DNA from: Polymyxa betae
Taxonomy: Eukaryota; Endomyxa; Phytomyxea; Plasmodiophorida; Plasmodiophoridae
NCBI GenBank assembly: GCA_003693705.1
Contig: RBZT01000633.1
Span: forward strand, 62,001-126,000
DNA: 64,000 nt
Direction of reading: 5' to 3'
Below, piece by piece: positions 1 through 13,713 of the stretch. Each line of letters starts with the position of its first letter. Position 1 is the stretch's first letter. The notes beneath the pieces were generated by a model. It searched no databases and was not told the DNA's origin. It saw only the letters and a list, made by a program, of their open reading frames with translations. Both the position numbers and the translations under genes were made by a program.

Positions 1-2617
<2,617 letters not shown>

Positions 2618-2680
2618 TTCCACAGCATATATAAACTATCAGCTCTTAATTCTTAATGTAAAACCGTTCTTTGATGGCTC

Positions 2681-5600
2681 GTGCCGTACACGCGTCTGAT
2701 GTCCCATTATCGTTGCTTACTGGACGCACGCAGCGACTTCATTTTGGTATCTTGGGAGCGCATGACGAAATCGATCTTCAAGCTCGGAGCGTCGAACTCG
2801 CTCTCGTGCGCTTCGTTAGCATGGGTATTCAAGCTATTGAGGATTTTTTTCTTCAAATCGCCTGAGGATGTAATTTTTTCGATCGAAGATGATTCCAAGG
2901 CGGATGTCTGCGCCCAGAAATTACAAGCAGCGTGGTCCAAACAAGAAAAACGACCCAGACCTTCTATGCTTCGGGCTCTATTTGACGCGTTCGGCACGAG
3001 ATATCTCCTGCTAGGAATATGGAAGCTGGTATGGGCAGTCGCCACATGGGGTAGCGCCTGGTTTTTGCTGAAGAAGCTGATGGCCATCTCCACCCGTACT
3101 ATGGACTATGCATTGATTCTGCTTGGAGCTTCCGTTCTAGCTGCCATGTCTATCCAAGCCCTGTATTCAGGAGCCTTCAAAACCAGTCTGAAAGGTAATG
3201 ACACAGTCATGACAATCGCCACTGGAAGCTAACGTTACATTGTAGTGAGATCTGCCTTGACCATGTTGGTTTACAACAAGTCATTAACACTCCCACCTCA
3301 ACATGTTAGTATCGGAGGCATTGTCAATATGATCTCGATCGATGTTGAGGCAGTGGCGTCCTCGGCTCTGCACTTCCACTTCCTCTGGTCTGGAGCTCTT
3401 GAGATCGTCTACATCATCTTGCTGCTGATCTGGGAGGCTCGCATGTCATCTCTGTTCCCGATTTTGGTTGTCATCGTGACTCTGCCGATACAGTTATATT
3501 TGGGAAAGAAAGTGAGCGACTATTCTGCTGCTTGGATTAATACATCTGGGGAGCGACTGCACTTGATGACTGAAATCCTAACTGCTGTCAAGCTTCTCAA
3601 GTTCTACACATGGGAGCAACACTTTACCGACCGTGTCAATGAAGTTCGCTCACGAGAAGCCAGGGCAGCTGGAGCTCAGATTCTGGCTCGTGCGGCCAAC
3701 TTCGCAATGGTTTTTGCTGTTCCAGTGTTGGGTGCATTGGCGTGTCTAGTCTCGCTACAACTAACAGACCCGCGAGGACGAATCGACCCAAGTTTGGCGT
3801 TTATCATCGTTTCTCTGTTAAACACGCTGCGGTATCCACTTCTGATGATGCCAATGGCTGTAAAATCTTGTGCCTCTGCGGCGAATGGTTTGGCTAGCTT
3901 GAATAAGTTCATGAAGCGACCGCAATTGGTAGGCCAATGCTTCTTTTGTACTATCTAATCTTACCCGTTACCATTAGGTGGACTACCGCCAAAGCTTACC
4001 AATGAAATCTGACCCCGTTGGTAAAAAAGGGATCATTGAAATCGTCAACGCGGATCTGGCTTGGGGTGACAATGCAAACCCGACATTAAGCAATGTCAGC
4101 ATGCACGTCTACCCAGGAGAAGTTGTCGCCGTTGTCGGAAGTGTCGGGTCCGGAAAATCGACTTTGATTGGTGCCATTCTTGGACAAACCAACATTCCAT
4201 CTGGGAGCGTTCGTGTTGTTGGCAAAACGTCCTATTGCCCTCAAGAAGCGTGGCTGATCAATGCCAGCATTCAGGACAACATTCTATTCGGATCTCCAAT
4301 GGATCGAACTCGCTACACCAAAGTTATTGACGTTTGTTGTCTCGCGCGAGACTTATCTTTATTCGCCGAGGGCGATCAAACTCTCGTCGCTGAACGAGGT
4401 GCAAACTTATCGGGTGGACAAAAGCAACGTGTTTCCATGGCCCGCGCTGTCTACAACCAGAGCGATATTGTTCTTCTTGATGATCCCCTGTCAGCGCTGG
4501 ACCAGAAAGTTGGAAGAACAATTTTTGAGAAATGCATCAAAGGATATCTGAAAGATCGCGCCGTGGTCATGGTGACACATGGTCTTCAATACCTTTACCA
4601 GGTATATCATCGTGTTTAAATGATTTCAAACGTGAAACGAAATTAGATCGATCGTGTGATTCTAATGGGTGAAGGCGGTGTTGTCGAATACGGCAAATAC
4701 ACTGAATTAATGGCCAAACCTGGTGGTAAGCTTCGAGCATTGATTGAATCGCACAGCGACATTGTCGGAGAACGCGTTGATGATGAAACTGATGATGCAA
4801 TCCAACGATTCAATACGATCCAGATTCCAGCTGACGGCGAGGACGATGATAGCGACTTGGTGTCTGTTCAAGTCAACCAGGCACGACGTGGTGATGATCA
4901 GGAAACCGATGAGCGTGTTCTCAACCGAATTTCTCAGTACAACCACGGTCAGCTTGGGTATTTATCAGTTCTCAGCGCTGTCTTGATAATATTGGAACAG
5001 GGATGGAAGTTGATGATAACACACTGAAACAGAAAGCTGAATATGATCACTCGACAACAAACGGCCCTTATCACCCGGCTCATCAATTATCCAATGTACC
5101 TTCTTTTGCTCGATCGGTTGCTCGTAACGAGCTCAGCATTCACACTTATCGATCTGATTCGGTTGAGCATGAGAGAAGCGTCAGCCATCGTCGCCCAGCC
5201 ACGCGTAAACAAGTTTCTGTCGGTCCATTGCGGTATATGAGGCAAGGCGCTGGGGGTCTTGTCGCTTCTATCAGTATTGCTGTGTTATTCTTTGCTGTCC
5301 ACAGCATTCGAATGACGTTGGATGTCTGGGTCAAAATCTGGACTGCCAATTCGAGCGGTTTATCGATGGGCTGGAATGCCATTATCTTCTGCATTTTCTG
5401 TGTTTCTTTCTCGTTGGGCGTTGCTCTTCGTGGGTTTATTCTTGCCAGAATGGCCGCCGCTAAATCTCGAGCTTTGCATGAACGCATGCTCGATTCTCTC
5501 ATGCATGCACCTATGGCGTTCTACGATCGTATCCCTTTGGGGAAGATCCTGCAGACTGCCAGTGAACACCAAGGCGACGCAGATGACCGTCTTCCAGATG

Positions 5601-7012
5601 CGTTATTGCAATTCCTTCAATATGCCCCGTTAGCTGTTGGGTCGCTGATCATCGCTTGCATTCAGTCTCAATGGTATCTGACTCCGACGTGCATCGTCTT
5701 GGTCATCCTGGCTATTCTTGTGTTCATTTTCCCCCATCGCATTGGCGCCCTGAAGTTCTTCCGCGGCAAGTCAAAGGTTGCTAAACCCAAGTTGTATTCT
5801 CACGTCGCTACTTCTTTGGAGGGACTCTTCTCAATCCGAGCATTTAATGCCCAGACTAGATTCCGTCAACTGACTCTTGCAAATTTGGACGACGCCAATA
5901 CCTGGGAGATTGGTTCACAGAATATTCGCTATTTCGTCGCCCTCTATGTTGATGTTGTCTGCTCATTGGCAATCTTCGCTACAGCTTATTTCTTCGTTAT
6001 TCAGACTGATAAGGCTATGCCTGCCCAAGTCGGTCTGGCTATCGCTAACTCACTTCAGCTGTTAGTTTTTGTCCAATGGATGCTTCGTATGTTGGAGGAA
6101 TCTGCTACTTCGTTTAAATCCATTGTTGAATTACAATCCATGGGAGAGAACATCAGCCCGGAAGCACCATTCATCATCAAGGACCGTAAACAACCTGACG
6201 ATACATGGCCAAATCGCGGTGAAATCGTTTTCCGAGATGTCGTTCTGCGATATACAGAATACGGTGTCGCTGTGCTAAAGAAGGTGAACTTTACTGTTCA
6301 GCCAAGGGAAAAGGTCGGAATCGTCGGCCGAACAGGATCCGGAAAGTCCACGCTTCTGATTGCATTGCTGCGTATCACTGAACCATGCGGTGGACAAATC
6401 GCGGTCGATGGCGTCGATGTGCAAACTCTTGGGCTTAAGATGCTACGTAGAAGAATAGCGATCATTCCGCAAGAGCCAGTACTGTTTGCTGGAACCGTCA
6501 GATCTAACTTGGATCCATACGAGGAATCGAACGACACTGACATCTGGAAATCGCTGGCAGCCGTCCATCTCGACTCCATTATCAAGGCCATGCCAGGAGG
6601 ATTGAATGCTGAAGTCGTTGAAAACGGTAGAAACTTCAGCGTTGGTCAACGACAACTGTTTTGTGTTGCTCGTGCGATATTGAGCAAATCCTGCATTGTT
6701 GTTTTGGATGAAGCCACAGCTGCCGTCGATGCAGACACAGATGCTTTGGTACAAACTGCTATTGCCGAGAACTTTGAGGAATGCACTGTCTTGACTATAG
6801 CTCACCGGCTAAATACCATCATTGACAGTGACAAGATTTTGGTCATGGATGCAGGAAAAGTCCAAGAATATGACAAACCGCTGGCGTTACTCGAGAATCC
6901 GAAAGGATTATTCACCAATTTGGTTAGCCAGACCGGTGAACAATCAGCTCGAAAGCTACGGCAGATTGCTGAAGAAAAAGTAGCTCGTGACCTGGCTGCC
7001 GAGAAGAAATAA
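2681..7012 (+). CDS. ABC transporter, subfamily C (MRP type)
   Basis: Full-length two-TMD, two-NBD exporter of about 1377 residues without an obvious extra N-terminal TMD0. MRP proteins export organic anions and glutathione conjugates; the substrate here is unknown. NBD1 has Walker A GSVGSGKST and signature LSGGQKQR; NBD2 has GRTGSGKST and FSVGQRQ, with DEATAAVD as the Walker B/D-loop. A charged, acidic linker joins the halves (about 4740-5240). Exons by frame: 2681-3194, 3246-3928, 3978-4601, 4647-4947, and one long exon 5001-7012 holding TMD2 and NBD2. The start was taken at the first in-frame ATG (2681); ATGs at 2699 and 2762 are alternatives. Only 63 bases separate it from the RPB1 stop. 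The linker splice (4948-5000) is the least certain join. Confidence 0.93.
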
Positions 7013-7116
7013 TCAATCTCTTAGAAAACGGATTCTGCTCTGGTTCGTGAGGTCACCTTGCTGACGATTGATCCATTATTATAAAAGATATAGATTAACT
7101 GATAAGACTGAGGGCT

Positions 7117-7389
7117 TCATTCATCGAATTGGTCATCCGCATCTTCAAACGAATTATCATCATGCCAAGCGCTGATCTGATTTCTAAGGTACGTCAGTAT
7201 TTCTTCACTGTCTTTCACGAACAGATAGCCGTCATCGAGTATCTCCAGGATGAACGACGTCTGGGTCTTGTGCAGATGGATCAAATATTGCCGTAATGCT
7301 ACATCGCTGTAGAACGTCTCAATCCGCTCTGCTAACGTTCTGAAATGATCTCACCATTGTATGAGGTACCCTCTCATCAGACGCACCAT
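7117..7389 (-). CDS. TFB5: TFIIH subunit TFB5/TTDA (GTF2H5-like)
   Basis: Small stabilising subunit of the TFIIH core, used in transcription initiation and nucleotide-excision repair; partner of TFB2/p52. On the minus strand, exon 1 (7389-7355) encodes MVRLMRGYLIQ plus two bases. A 48-base intron (7354-7307, GTGAGA...CTACAG) follows. Exon 2 (7306-7117) continues CDVALRQYLIHL, a stretch with ILEILDDGYLFV, and an acidic end. Total 74 residues, against 71 in human GTF2H5. The match covers the family pattern: short hydrophobic start, CDPAxKQFLL-like segment, then IxDIDDxHVFV-like segment. The gene is too short and too split to show as a long ORF, and the acidic C-terminal tail is longer than usual. 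It is divergent from GRWD1. Confidence 0.8.
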
Positions 7390-7739
7390 GGCATGCAATC
7401 AGCCAGCTTCAATCATTAGAGAGAGGCTACGGCAGTCGAATAATCCGCGAATATCGTCTTCATTTGCCAATCTCCTGTATTTAATTGTATCTACATACAA
7501 TATTTATCTTTATGGCTGTTCTATCTTATATTGGATCAATGCTGAGGAATCATGTTTATCGCAATGAACGACATGCCAGATTCCCAGCAACAGAAAGCAA
7601 CTTCCAAAAAATAATGTGCACAAATGCAGAAATCCGGCGAATTTTTTTCCAATTTTTTTGTTTTCGGACATGATCGGAGTCCGTGAATGACTCGGGGAAC
7701 TTTTAAGGCAGAAACCCCAGGTCGTTAATCCAGTCAGAA
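7390..7739. promoter_or_regulatory. Presumed shared 5' region between TFB5 (-) and GRWD1 (+)
   Basis: About 350 bases separate the start codons of two divergently transcribed housekeeping genes. No convincing ORF or RNA gene is seen. The assignment as a bidirectional promoter is inference from geometry; no TATA element or factor site was identified. Confidence 0.4.
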
Positions 7740-9457
7740 ATGGGTCGAAAACTCGCAGGGAAATCTCGCAAGACCAGCAAGCGTAAAAGCTGTGAAGGCA
7801 CATTGACCGCCGATCAATGTGCCAAACAATTTCTTCGTGGTCTGCAACCATCGACCGATGCGAAACCGGCCGATCCCATTGATGACCTCGATTTCGAGGA
7901 CGATGAGATCATTGAAGAAGTGCCCGAGGAAGTCATCATGAACGACGATGGGGATGACGATCGTATGGAAGACGGAAGTGATGATGATGGTGATAAAAAT
8001 GTATCGAAGACAGTATGGGACCCCCGTCTACACAAGCTTGAAGAGGGTGAAGAGCTCCAAGTTGATAACAGCGCCTATACAGTCTATCACTCGCTAAAAG
8101 TAGAGTGGCCCTGTCTCACTTTCGATATCATTCGCGATCAGCTCGGTGCTGTCAGAGTCAAGCCGCCCTATCAGCTAACGGTCGCGGCTGGCACACAAGC
8201 TGAGCAAGGCGATCAGAATAAAGTGTGTATCTGGCGGGTATCGAATCTCTGCTCGACCCAGCACGACGATGATTCTTCGAGTGACGAAGATGATGATGAT
8301 GCTGAGGACGAAGGAATGGATGGCGGTCTGCCCATCATTATCGATAGAGAGTTCGCTCATCCAGGCGCTGTGAATCGGTTGCGATCGTGCCCTCAGATGC
8401 CCCATATCTTGGGAACATGGTCAGAGAAAGGCTCTGTCTATCTCTGGGACGCCAAAGAGTATACCGACTCTCTAGATAACGCTCCCAAGCAGCTGCTTAC
8501 ATCCAAACTCTCACCATTGTTTCAGTTCAGCGGTCACCGAGATCAAGGTCTGCTAGAATCTGCCTAAAAGCATCTATAGCTCTAACAATTCGGTTTAGGT
8601 TATGCATTGGACTGGTCTCCAGCTGTTTCCGGCAGATTAGCAACTGGTGATTGCTCTAATCTGATTCATGTCTGGAATCCACGCGAGTCTACATGGGACG
8701 TCCAACAGGCGCCATTCAAAGGGCATCAGGCGTCAGTCGAAGATCTTCAATGGTCACCAAACGAGCAAGGCGTTTTTGCTTCGTGTTCCGTTGACAAGAG
8801 GTCTGTTCCTCTCATTGTAACTTTGCAAATCTGCTTATTGCTTCGCAGCATCCGTATTTGGGATACTAGAAGCAGCGCTAAAGCTATGTTGGTTGTTGAC
8901 AATGCTCATGATATGGACATTAATGTCATGTCCTGGAACCAAAGTGTTGCACATTTACTCGCATCTGGCTGCGATGATGGTTCGTTCAAGGTATATTTCT
9001 TGTGAAGATTTTATTAAGCATTGCTGATTATTTCATGCAGATTTGGGATCTTCGACAATTCCGATCGGGAAGTGCAGCTGGATTCTTCCGGTGGCATGAG
9101 AAGCCAGTGACATCGATTCAATGGCATCCGACCCAAGATTCAGTACTCGCGATTACCAGCGAGGATGATAGCTGCACTATCTGGGATATGTCGGTCGAAT
9201 TAGATCGTGAGGAGTTACAGCAAGGCAAAGGCGCTGGCGGTGCCGATCTTGGCAATCTCGACATTCCGCCTCAGTTAGTCTTTGTCCATCGTGGTCAGAG
9301 TCAGATCAAGGTCAGTTTTAGATTTTAGAAGCGATGGGTCGTTGACTGATTTGTGCTTCAGGATATTCGATTCCATCCTCAAATTCCATCGCTGATTACA
9401 ACCACTGCGTTTGATGGGTTCAACTTCTTCAAACCAGATAACCTCGAGGCTCTTTAA
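7740..9457 (+). CDS. GRWD1: Glutamate-rich WD-repeat protein GRWD1/RRB1, ribosome biogenesis
   Basis: WD40 protein acting in the nucleolus as a dedicated chaperone of ribosomal protein L3 (uL3) and in 60S assembly. Exons by frame: 7740-8547, 8599-8800, 8849-8990, 9041-9310 and 9362-9457; introns are 48-51 bases. The N-terminus is basic then strongly acidic (around residues 45-90). The CAF1C/HBP-type start WDPRLHKLEEGEELQVD and SLKVEWPCLTFDI is typical of this WD40 branch. WD dipeptide-type repeat ends include IWDTRSSAKAM, IWDLRQFRSG and TIWDMSVELDREE. A second acidic insertion lies in an early WD repeat (near 8265-8320). The protein ends FDGFNFFKPDNLEAL. Only 54 bases separate it from the next gene. 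Confidence 0.93.
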
Positions 9458-9511
9458 ATACAAAAACATAGAAATCTTCCGAAAATGTGTGACTGCTGCC
9501 AGTCCTTATAA

Positions 9512-10168
9512 ATGGCTGTTCATCTGAAGATTTGTGTGGCTGGCCCTAGCAGGGCTGGTAAGACGTTGATAAGCAATCTAATAGCTGGACATCATGGTGA
9601 AAGTCCCGTACCATACGAAGAAACGATCGGCTGCCGAATTTTGGAATCCGAATTCAATGTCGATGGCAGAAGCGTTGATAACCGCAAGGTTGGTCTTCCA
9701 TTGGAATCCAATCTTGACTGATAATCGACTTTCAATAGATCGAGAGAAATGTTCGCGTTAGTGTAGAAATCTGGGACCTTGGCGATAGCAGATTTGAGAA
9801 ATGCTTCTTAGCTGCATCTAAATCCGCACATGGCCTGATCATCGTATACGACCCGACCAAGGTGAGCGTTCACTCCAAAAAATGATATCTATGATATTAA
9901 ACCAATCAAGGATCACGAAGCTGATGTACATTCGTGGTATCGTTGGGGCCAACAAAATGCCAAGCTCGATAATAGGCAAGTATTGCTGGTAGCGAACCCA
10001 GGCCCGGATGGGAAAGTATCTGGAAATGGTCGTCTATCGCCACCAATGGATAAGCTGTCTATGATCAACTTCCTATTAGAAGACTTTTCCCAACTTCGCC
10101 ATGCAATTTCTGAGTTTATTGGCGTTCTATTCGGATTTCATCCAGATGCCGAATTTCTTGATGACTGA
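9512..10168 (+). CDS. IFT22: Intraflagellar transport protein IFT22/RABL5
   Basis: Small Rab-like GTPase subunit of the IFT-B complex, needed for building cilia and flagella. Exons 9512-9688, 9739-9861 and 9911-10168; introns of 50 and 49 bases. The P-loop is GPSRAGKT near the start, followed by an IGCRILESEF segment and VEIWDLGDSRFEKCF (family form FELWDCGGDxKFE). The C-terminal half carries GRLSPPMDKLSM, matching the LSLSPPLNKLxL element of IFT22. The protein ends within the usual length (about 185 residues). With HYLS1 and CYB5D1 it shows that the organism makes cilia. Confidence 0.9.
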
Positions 10169-11035
10169 TTCAAAGACGTATCTACCAGGTCAACGAAGTG
10201 AATGCCTACAACAGCATTCTCAGAATATGTTACAAATCGATATAAAGTTTGATAAAATGAATAAGTGACTCAGACAAATGATTATCAGCAAAGAAATTCT
10301 GATAGAGCTAATACAAAAAATAGAGTGTCATCATAGAAAAGTTGAGAGTGTTTAATCACGTACCATTCTCTACCTCACAGCCACGATATTGCTCAACATG
10401 GAGGTGCTATCAGCACAGTTCTAACACCAGCTGAAAGAACACAAGGCACAGGACAGTTATCTCAGCATAGTTTCCATTTCGACACGAACGAGAAGAATGG
10501 ACGAGCGTGTGAGGCCATGGCGGAAATGCCGTGTCGGACTCCGGAAGCGATTCCTGATTCCATGAATTTTATAGCGAGGCTCATATACTGATATACAGAC
10601 TCGAAAGCCGAAACGTTAAGCAAATCAGAAAAGCAGCATAAGCTGCATCTTGACCATTTATATGAATCAATTCACTTATACAGTGATGTCGATCAACTCA
10701 GGTATCAGAAAAAAAATAGATACATATTGAGCTTCGATAGTGTATTAACAATCGGGTACTTTTTTTAGTGTATTAACAATCGGGTACTTTTTTGTTGAAT
10801 ACAATCAACGTCTAGTGCTGATACACTCCGATTTTGGCGTTCCACTTTCCAGCAGTTCCAAAATTAGAATTACACTGTACAACTGCAGTGGAAAAAGTTG
10901 ATAGAAAAAACTCCTTTTCGTTGCATGAGTCACGGCTATTCGGCCAAAATCGAACTTTCACGTTCGTCTGGTGCTGCTTGTCCTCATAAAATATTTTCGG
11001 ACATTCTAAAAAGACCAAGTTCGTAAACGCCCTTC
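10169..11035. other. Intergenic stretch, one open frame of unknown status
   Basis: Holds a direct repeat (listed separately). An open plus-strand frame of about 70 codons at roughly 10380-10590 is preceded by an acceptor-like CTACCTCACAG. It begins HDIAQHGGAISTVLTPAER and ends at TGA near 10590. It has no clear start exon and I do not recognise it. Nothing else was found. Confidence 0.35.
10739..10793 (+). repeat. Near-perfect tandem direct duplication, unit about 27-28 bases
   Basis: The unit beginning AGTGTATTAACAATCGGGTA with a T-run occurs back to back at 10739-10766 and 10767-10793, differing only in the length of the T-run. Confidence 0.95.
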
Positions 11036-11824
11036 ATGGCGGAATTCGTCCCCTATATAACCCTCTCGACATTGGCCTTTGAGGGCATCGCTAAAATCTT
11101 CCAATCGGTTGTCAAATCGCAGCCTATTCAGTATTCGGTGTCGGCTGTCCAGCTCGGCGCCTATGTCACCTCTCTGATTCATTCGACGGTCGCTGTCACC
11201 GGCGCTACCTTCATCCTGCTGCAATCCATCCATTTGCATTCCGATCGGGTATTCGCTGTAGAGAGCTCGGCGTCGTATCTGCTGGCGTTCTCAGCGGGCT
11301 TCTTTCTGCACGATTTATTGGATATCATCCGGAGGTTGAAGACCTTCTCCGATTTCTGTTATTTTGTACATCATGCGATTTGTTTCGGTTTGTATGCCAC
11401 AGCAACATTACGGCCGATATGCCAATGCTGGGCTCTAGTTTTCCTGTTATACGAAGCCAGCACACCGTTTCTCAGTTTACAAAATCTGATGCGATCCATG
11501 AAACTGGGAACGCCAACCGCTATCAGTATCGTGCGAGGCACTTTCGCTTTCGTGTTTATCGTGGTTCGAATCATATTGGGTACGATCGCCAGCATCTATG
11601 TCTGCAATGATTTGGTACCTTTGATGTCGCTGCAGCCCTCGCATCCCGAGCTGCTTCTATCTTTCCCACATTATTCTGCCACAGCCCATCCCCATATCGT
11701 CATTCCTGTCCTGATTTTAATATGCTGTGGTGTGTTCCTTATCCTTAACCTATATTGGGGACACCTAATCGTAGTGAGGGTGAGGAGGGCACTTTCTAAC
11801 AAGTATTCCCCTAAAAAGCTATAA
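11036..11824 (+). CDS. TLC-domain multi-pass membrane protein (TLCD/TMEM136-like)
   Basis: Single-exon gene of 262 residues. Several hydrophobic helices are visible, and the family hallmark lies in the middle: a helix ending FFLHDLLDIIRR, then FCYFVHHAICFGLY with the conserved His pair, and a downstream FLLYEASTPFLSLQ segment. TLC proteins include ceramide synthases, TRAM-related proteins and plasma-membrane lipid regulators. The length and the lack of a Hox or other extra domain point to the TLCD4/TLCD5 (TMEM136) branch, role inferred. It is one of the few intronless genes here. Confidence 0.75.
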   Translation: MAEFVPYITLSTLAFEGIAKIFQSVVKSQPIQYSVSAVQLGAYVTSLIHSTVAVTGATFILLQSIHLHSDRVFAVESSASYLLAFSAGFFLHDLLDIIRRLKTFSDFCYFVHHAICFGLYATATLRPICQCWALVFLLYEASTPFLSLQNLMRSMKLGTPTAISIVRGTFAFVFIVVRIILGTIASIYVCNDLVPLMSLQPSHPELLLSFPHYSATAHPHIVIPVLILICCGVFLILNLYWGHLIVVRVRRALSNKYSPKKL

Positions 11825-12102
11825 TTAAAAACTCCCAACATCATTTCCACTACCTGGCTTGGTGAGAAAGTTTTTGTTAAGCATTCTCCTAAAAGATCGT
11901 GAGAAAATTTTCGTTAAGCAATTTTTGAAAAAGATTGAAAAGTGATTACTCGGTCAGAAAAGTTGAATGCTGGCTGTGCCATAGCCCATAAAACATAGGC
12001 CATAAGTTTGTCCGAAAGTAGAAAGTTTTATGAGAAAAAAATGGCGCAATCTCTTTGCATGGCGGAAATGTTCAGATCTGTTGTCTTCTCTATGATCTCG
12101 AT
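11825..12102. other. Intergenic, A/T-rich with a degenerate direct repeat
   Basis: GTGAGAAAGTTTTTGTTAAGCA at 11862 recurs imperfectly as GTGAGAAAATTTTCGTTAAGCA at about 11899. No gene seen. Confidence 0.6.
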
Positions 12103-13695
12103 ATGATGGCCGGCTCTGATCTCAATATCCAACTGAATGCAGACAACCCGGCCCAGGACGCAGCTCGCTCCGTTCAGCGTTCGGATGGGCGTTTGCCGTT
12201 GGTACCGTCCGAACGGCTGGAGTTCAGCCCCAGCCGTGCGGATGGCATCAGCGCCGAAGAAGAGACACGACTCCGGGCTACAGCATGCTCGTTTATTGCC
12301 CGAGCTGGCAAGGAGCTGCAATTGTAAGACAATTGATTTGCTTACTAACTTCATCTTGTGGCAGACTTGTGGTTTTTCAGTTTTCTTATCTAAATTGCTG
12401 CATTATGAATCGTTCTCCATCTCAAATATGTACATAGTAAACAGCTTGCCATCGCAACCGCTTGTGTCTACTTCCATACCTTCTTCATCCGGTTTTCCTT
12501 TAAGTATGAGGACCGAGGAGATTTGTTTTTCGAGTTATTCAGTTCTCGTCGTCTAGAGCTTACGACCGGTTCGAAACTGCTGCCGTGTGCTTATTCCTTG
12601 CTGGGAAGGTCGAAGAGCAAAGAAGAAAGGTCAAAGATGTTGCTGGTGGGTTTTCTGGGTCTGAATCGATTATAATTCTTACGCTGTGTTGGCTTTAGAG
12701 ATCTGCTTAATGGTTAGAAATGGAAGAAGACGAGGTCCCACAGATCCGAATGTATCATTCCTTTCGTTCTTCTCCATAAGCTAATGCTGGTTTAGGTACT
12801 CAAGACAGTTTGTGATTCGATTCTGGACAGGGAGCTGCTTCTGCTTTCTGTCGTCGAATTTCAGTTCCATCCAGCCCATCCGTATCAGTATTGCATGATG
12901 GTTCTTAAACGAATATTTCAATGTATGGATGAAAAAGATTCTAACAATCCTGAGCTCTCCAATGAATCCTTGTCGAAAATGGTCCAGAAGGAGATTGCCC
13001 AGTATGCTTGGCTTATGATCAACGACGGGTAAATTAAGTTCTCCCATTTTCGTCTTGGCTAAAGCATTTTTCAGTCTCAAAACTACACTTTGTTTGCAAT
13101 ACAAGCCAGAGCCTATAGCATTAGCTTGCATAGATGCTGCTTTTCGTGTCATGAATCTGGATCGTGAAAAGCCGATCAAGCTTCGACCTGACTGGTTTAC
13201 TGAATATGTTTCCACCGTTACAGCAGCAGATTGTCTGCATATTTGGTCGGTCCTACTAGAGGTTGTCGAGCTTGAATCGGCAGGTCCTACCGGTCCGTTT
13301 CAATGTTGAACCATTCTGTTTCCTGAATGATAACTGGCATAGGGGATCAAGTCCTCTGGGGAAAGTTCAGGAAAGTCGTTTCAATGTCCAAAGGCGGTGC
13401 GATTTGCGAAGACGCTGCTGATATACAAGAGCAAGGGATCCGGCCCGACAATGGGTTGGAAGCCGATATGCAAGAAAGCATTTGGGAGGAAAACACTCTG
13501 GAGAAAATGGAGGCGAACCAAACCGGTTCGGATGTTCTGCAAGAGGCCGGTGGCACCGAAATGAAAGAAAATGATGCAGTATGGGCCAGGTCACAACAAG
13601 ATGATGAGGGTCCAGCGACCAAAACTGTCGAAAACGCTACTGATTCCAAAACCTCTTCTCAGGAACCTTTGTTAAAGAAGATTCGGACTGAATAA
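12103..13695 (+). CDS. CCNT: Cyclin T (P-TEFb cyclin subunit)
   Basis: Cyclin partner of CDK9; P-TEFb phosphorylates the Pol II CTD, SPT5 and NELF to release paused polymerase. Exons by frame: 12103-12323, 12438-12503, 12557-12645, 12699-12751, 12796-13028, 13075-13283 and 13343-13695, giving about 407 residues. Diagnostic pieces: SERLEFSPSRADGI (human cyclin T: REQLENSPSRRFGV), AVCLFLAGKVEEQRRKVKDV, FQFHPAHPYQY and LKTTLCLQYKPEPIALACI. The C-terminal exon is acidic and polar and ends KKIRTE. The first intron (114 bases) is twice the usual size; an internal TACTAAC...GGCAG would be a good acceptor 45 bases in but gives no sensible frame. Cyclin K is the main alternative, but the SPSR and LQY motifs favour T. 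Confidence 0.85.
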
Positions 13696-13713
13696 ACTGT
13701 TTGATATCCACTC

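Noticed and set aside
12137-12556. 139-codon frame starting inside cyclin T, with RWY as in cyclin T
   Set aside because: The overlapping frame has SERLEFSPSR and joins in frame to the cyclin core; the RWY is coincidental.
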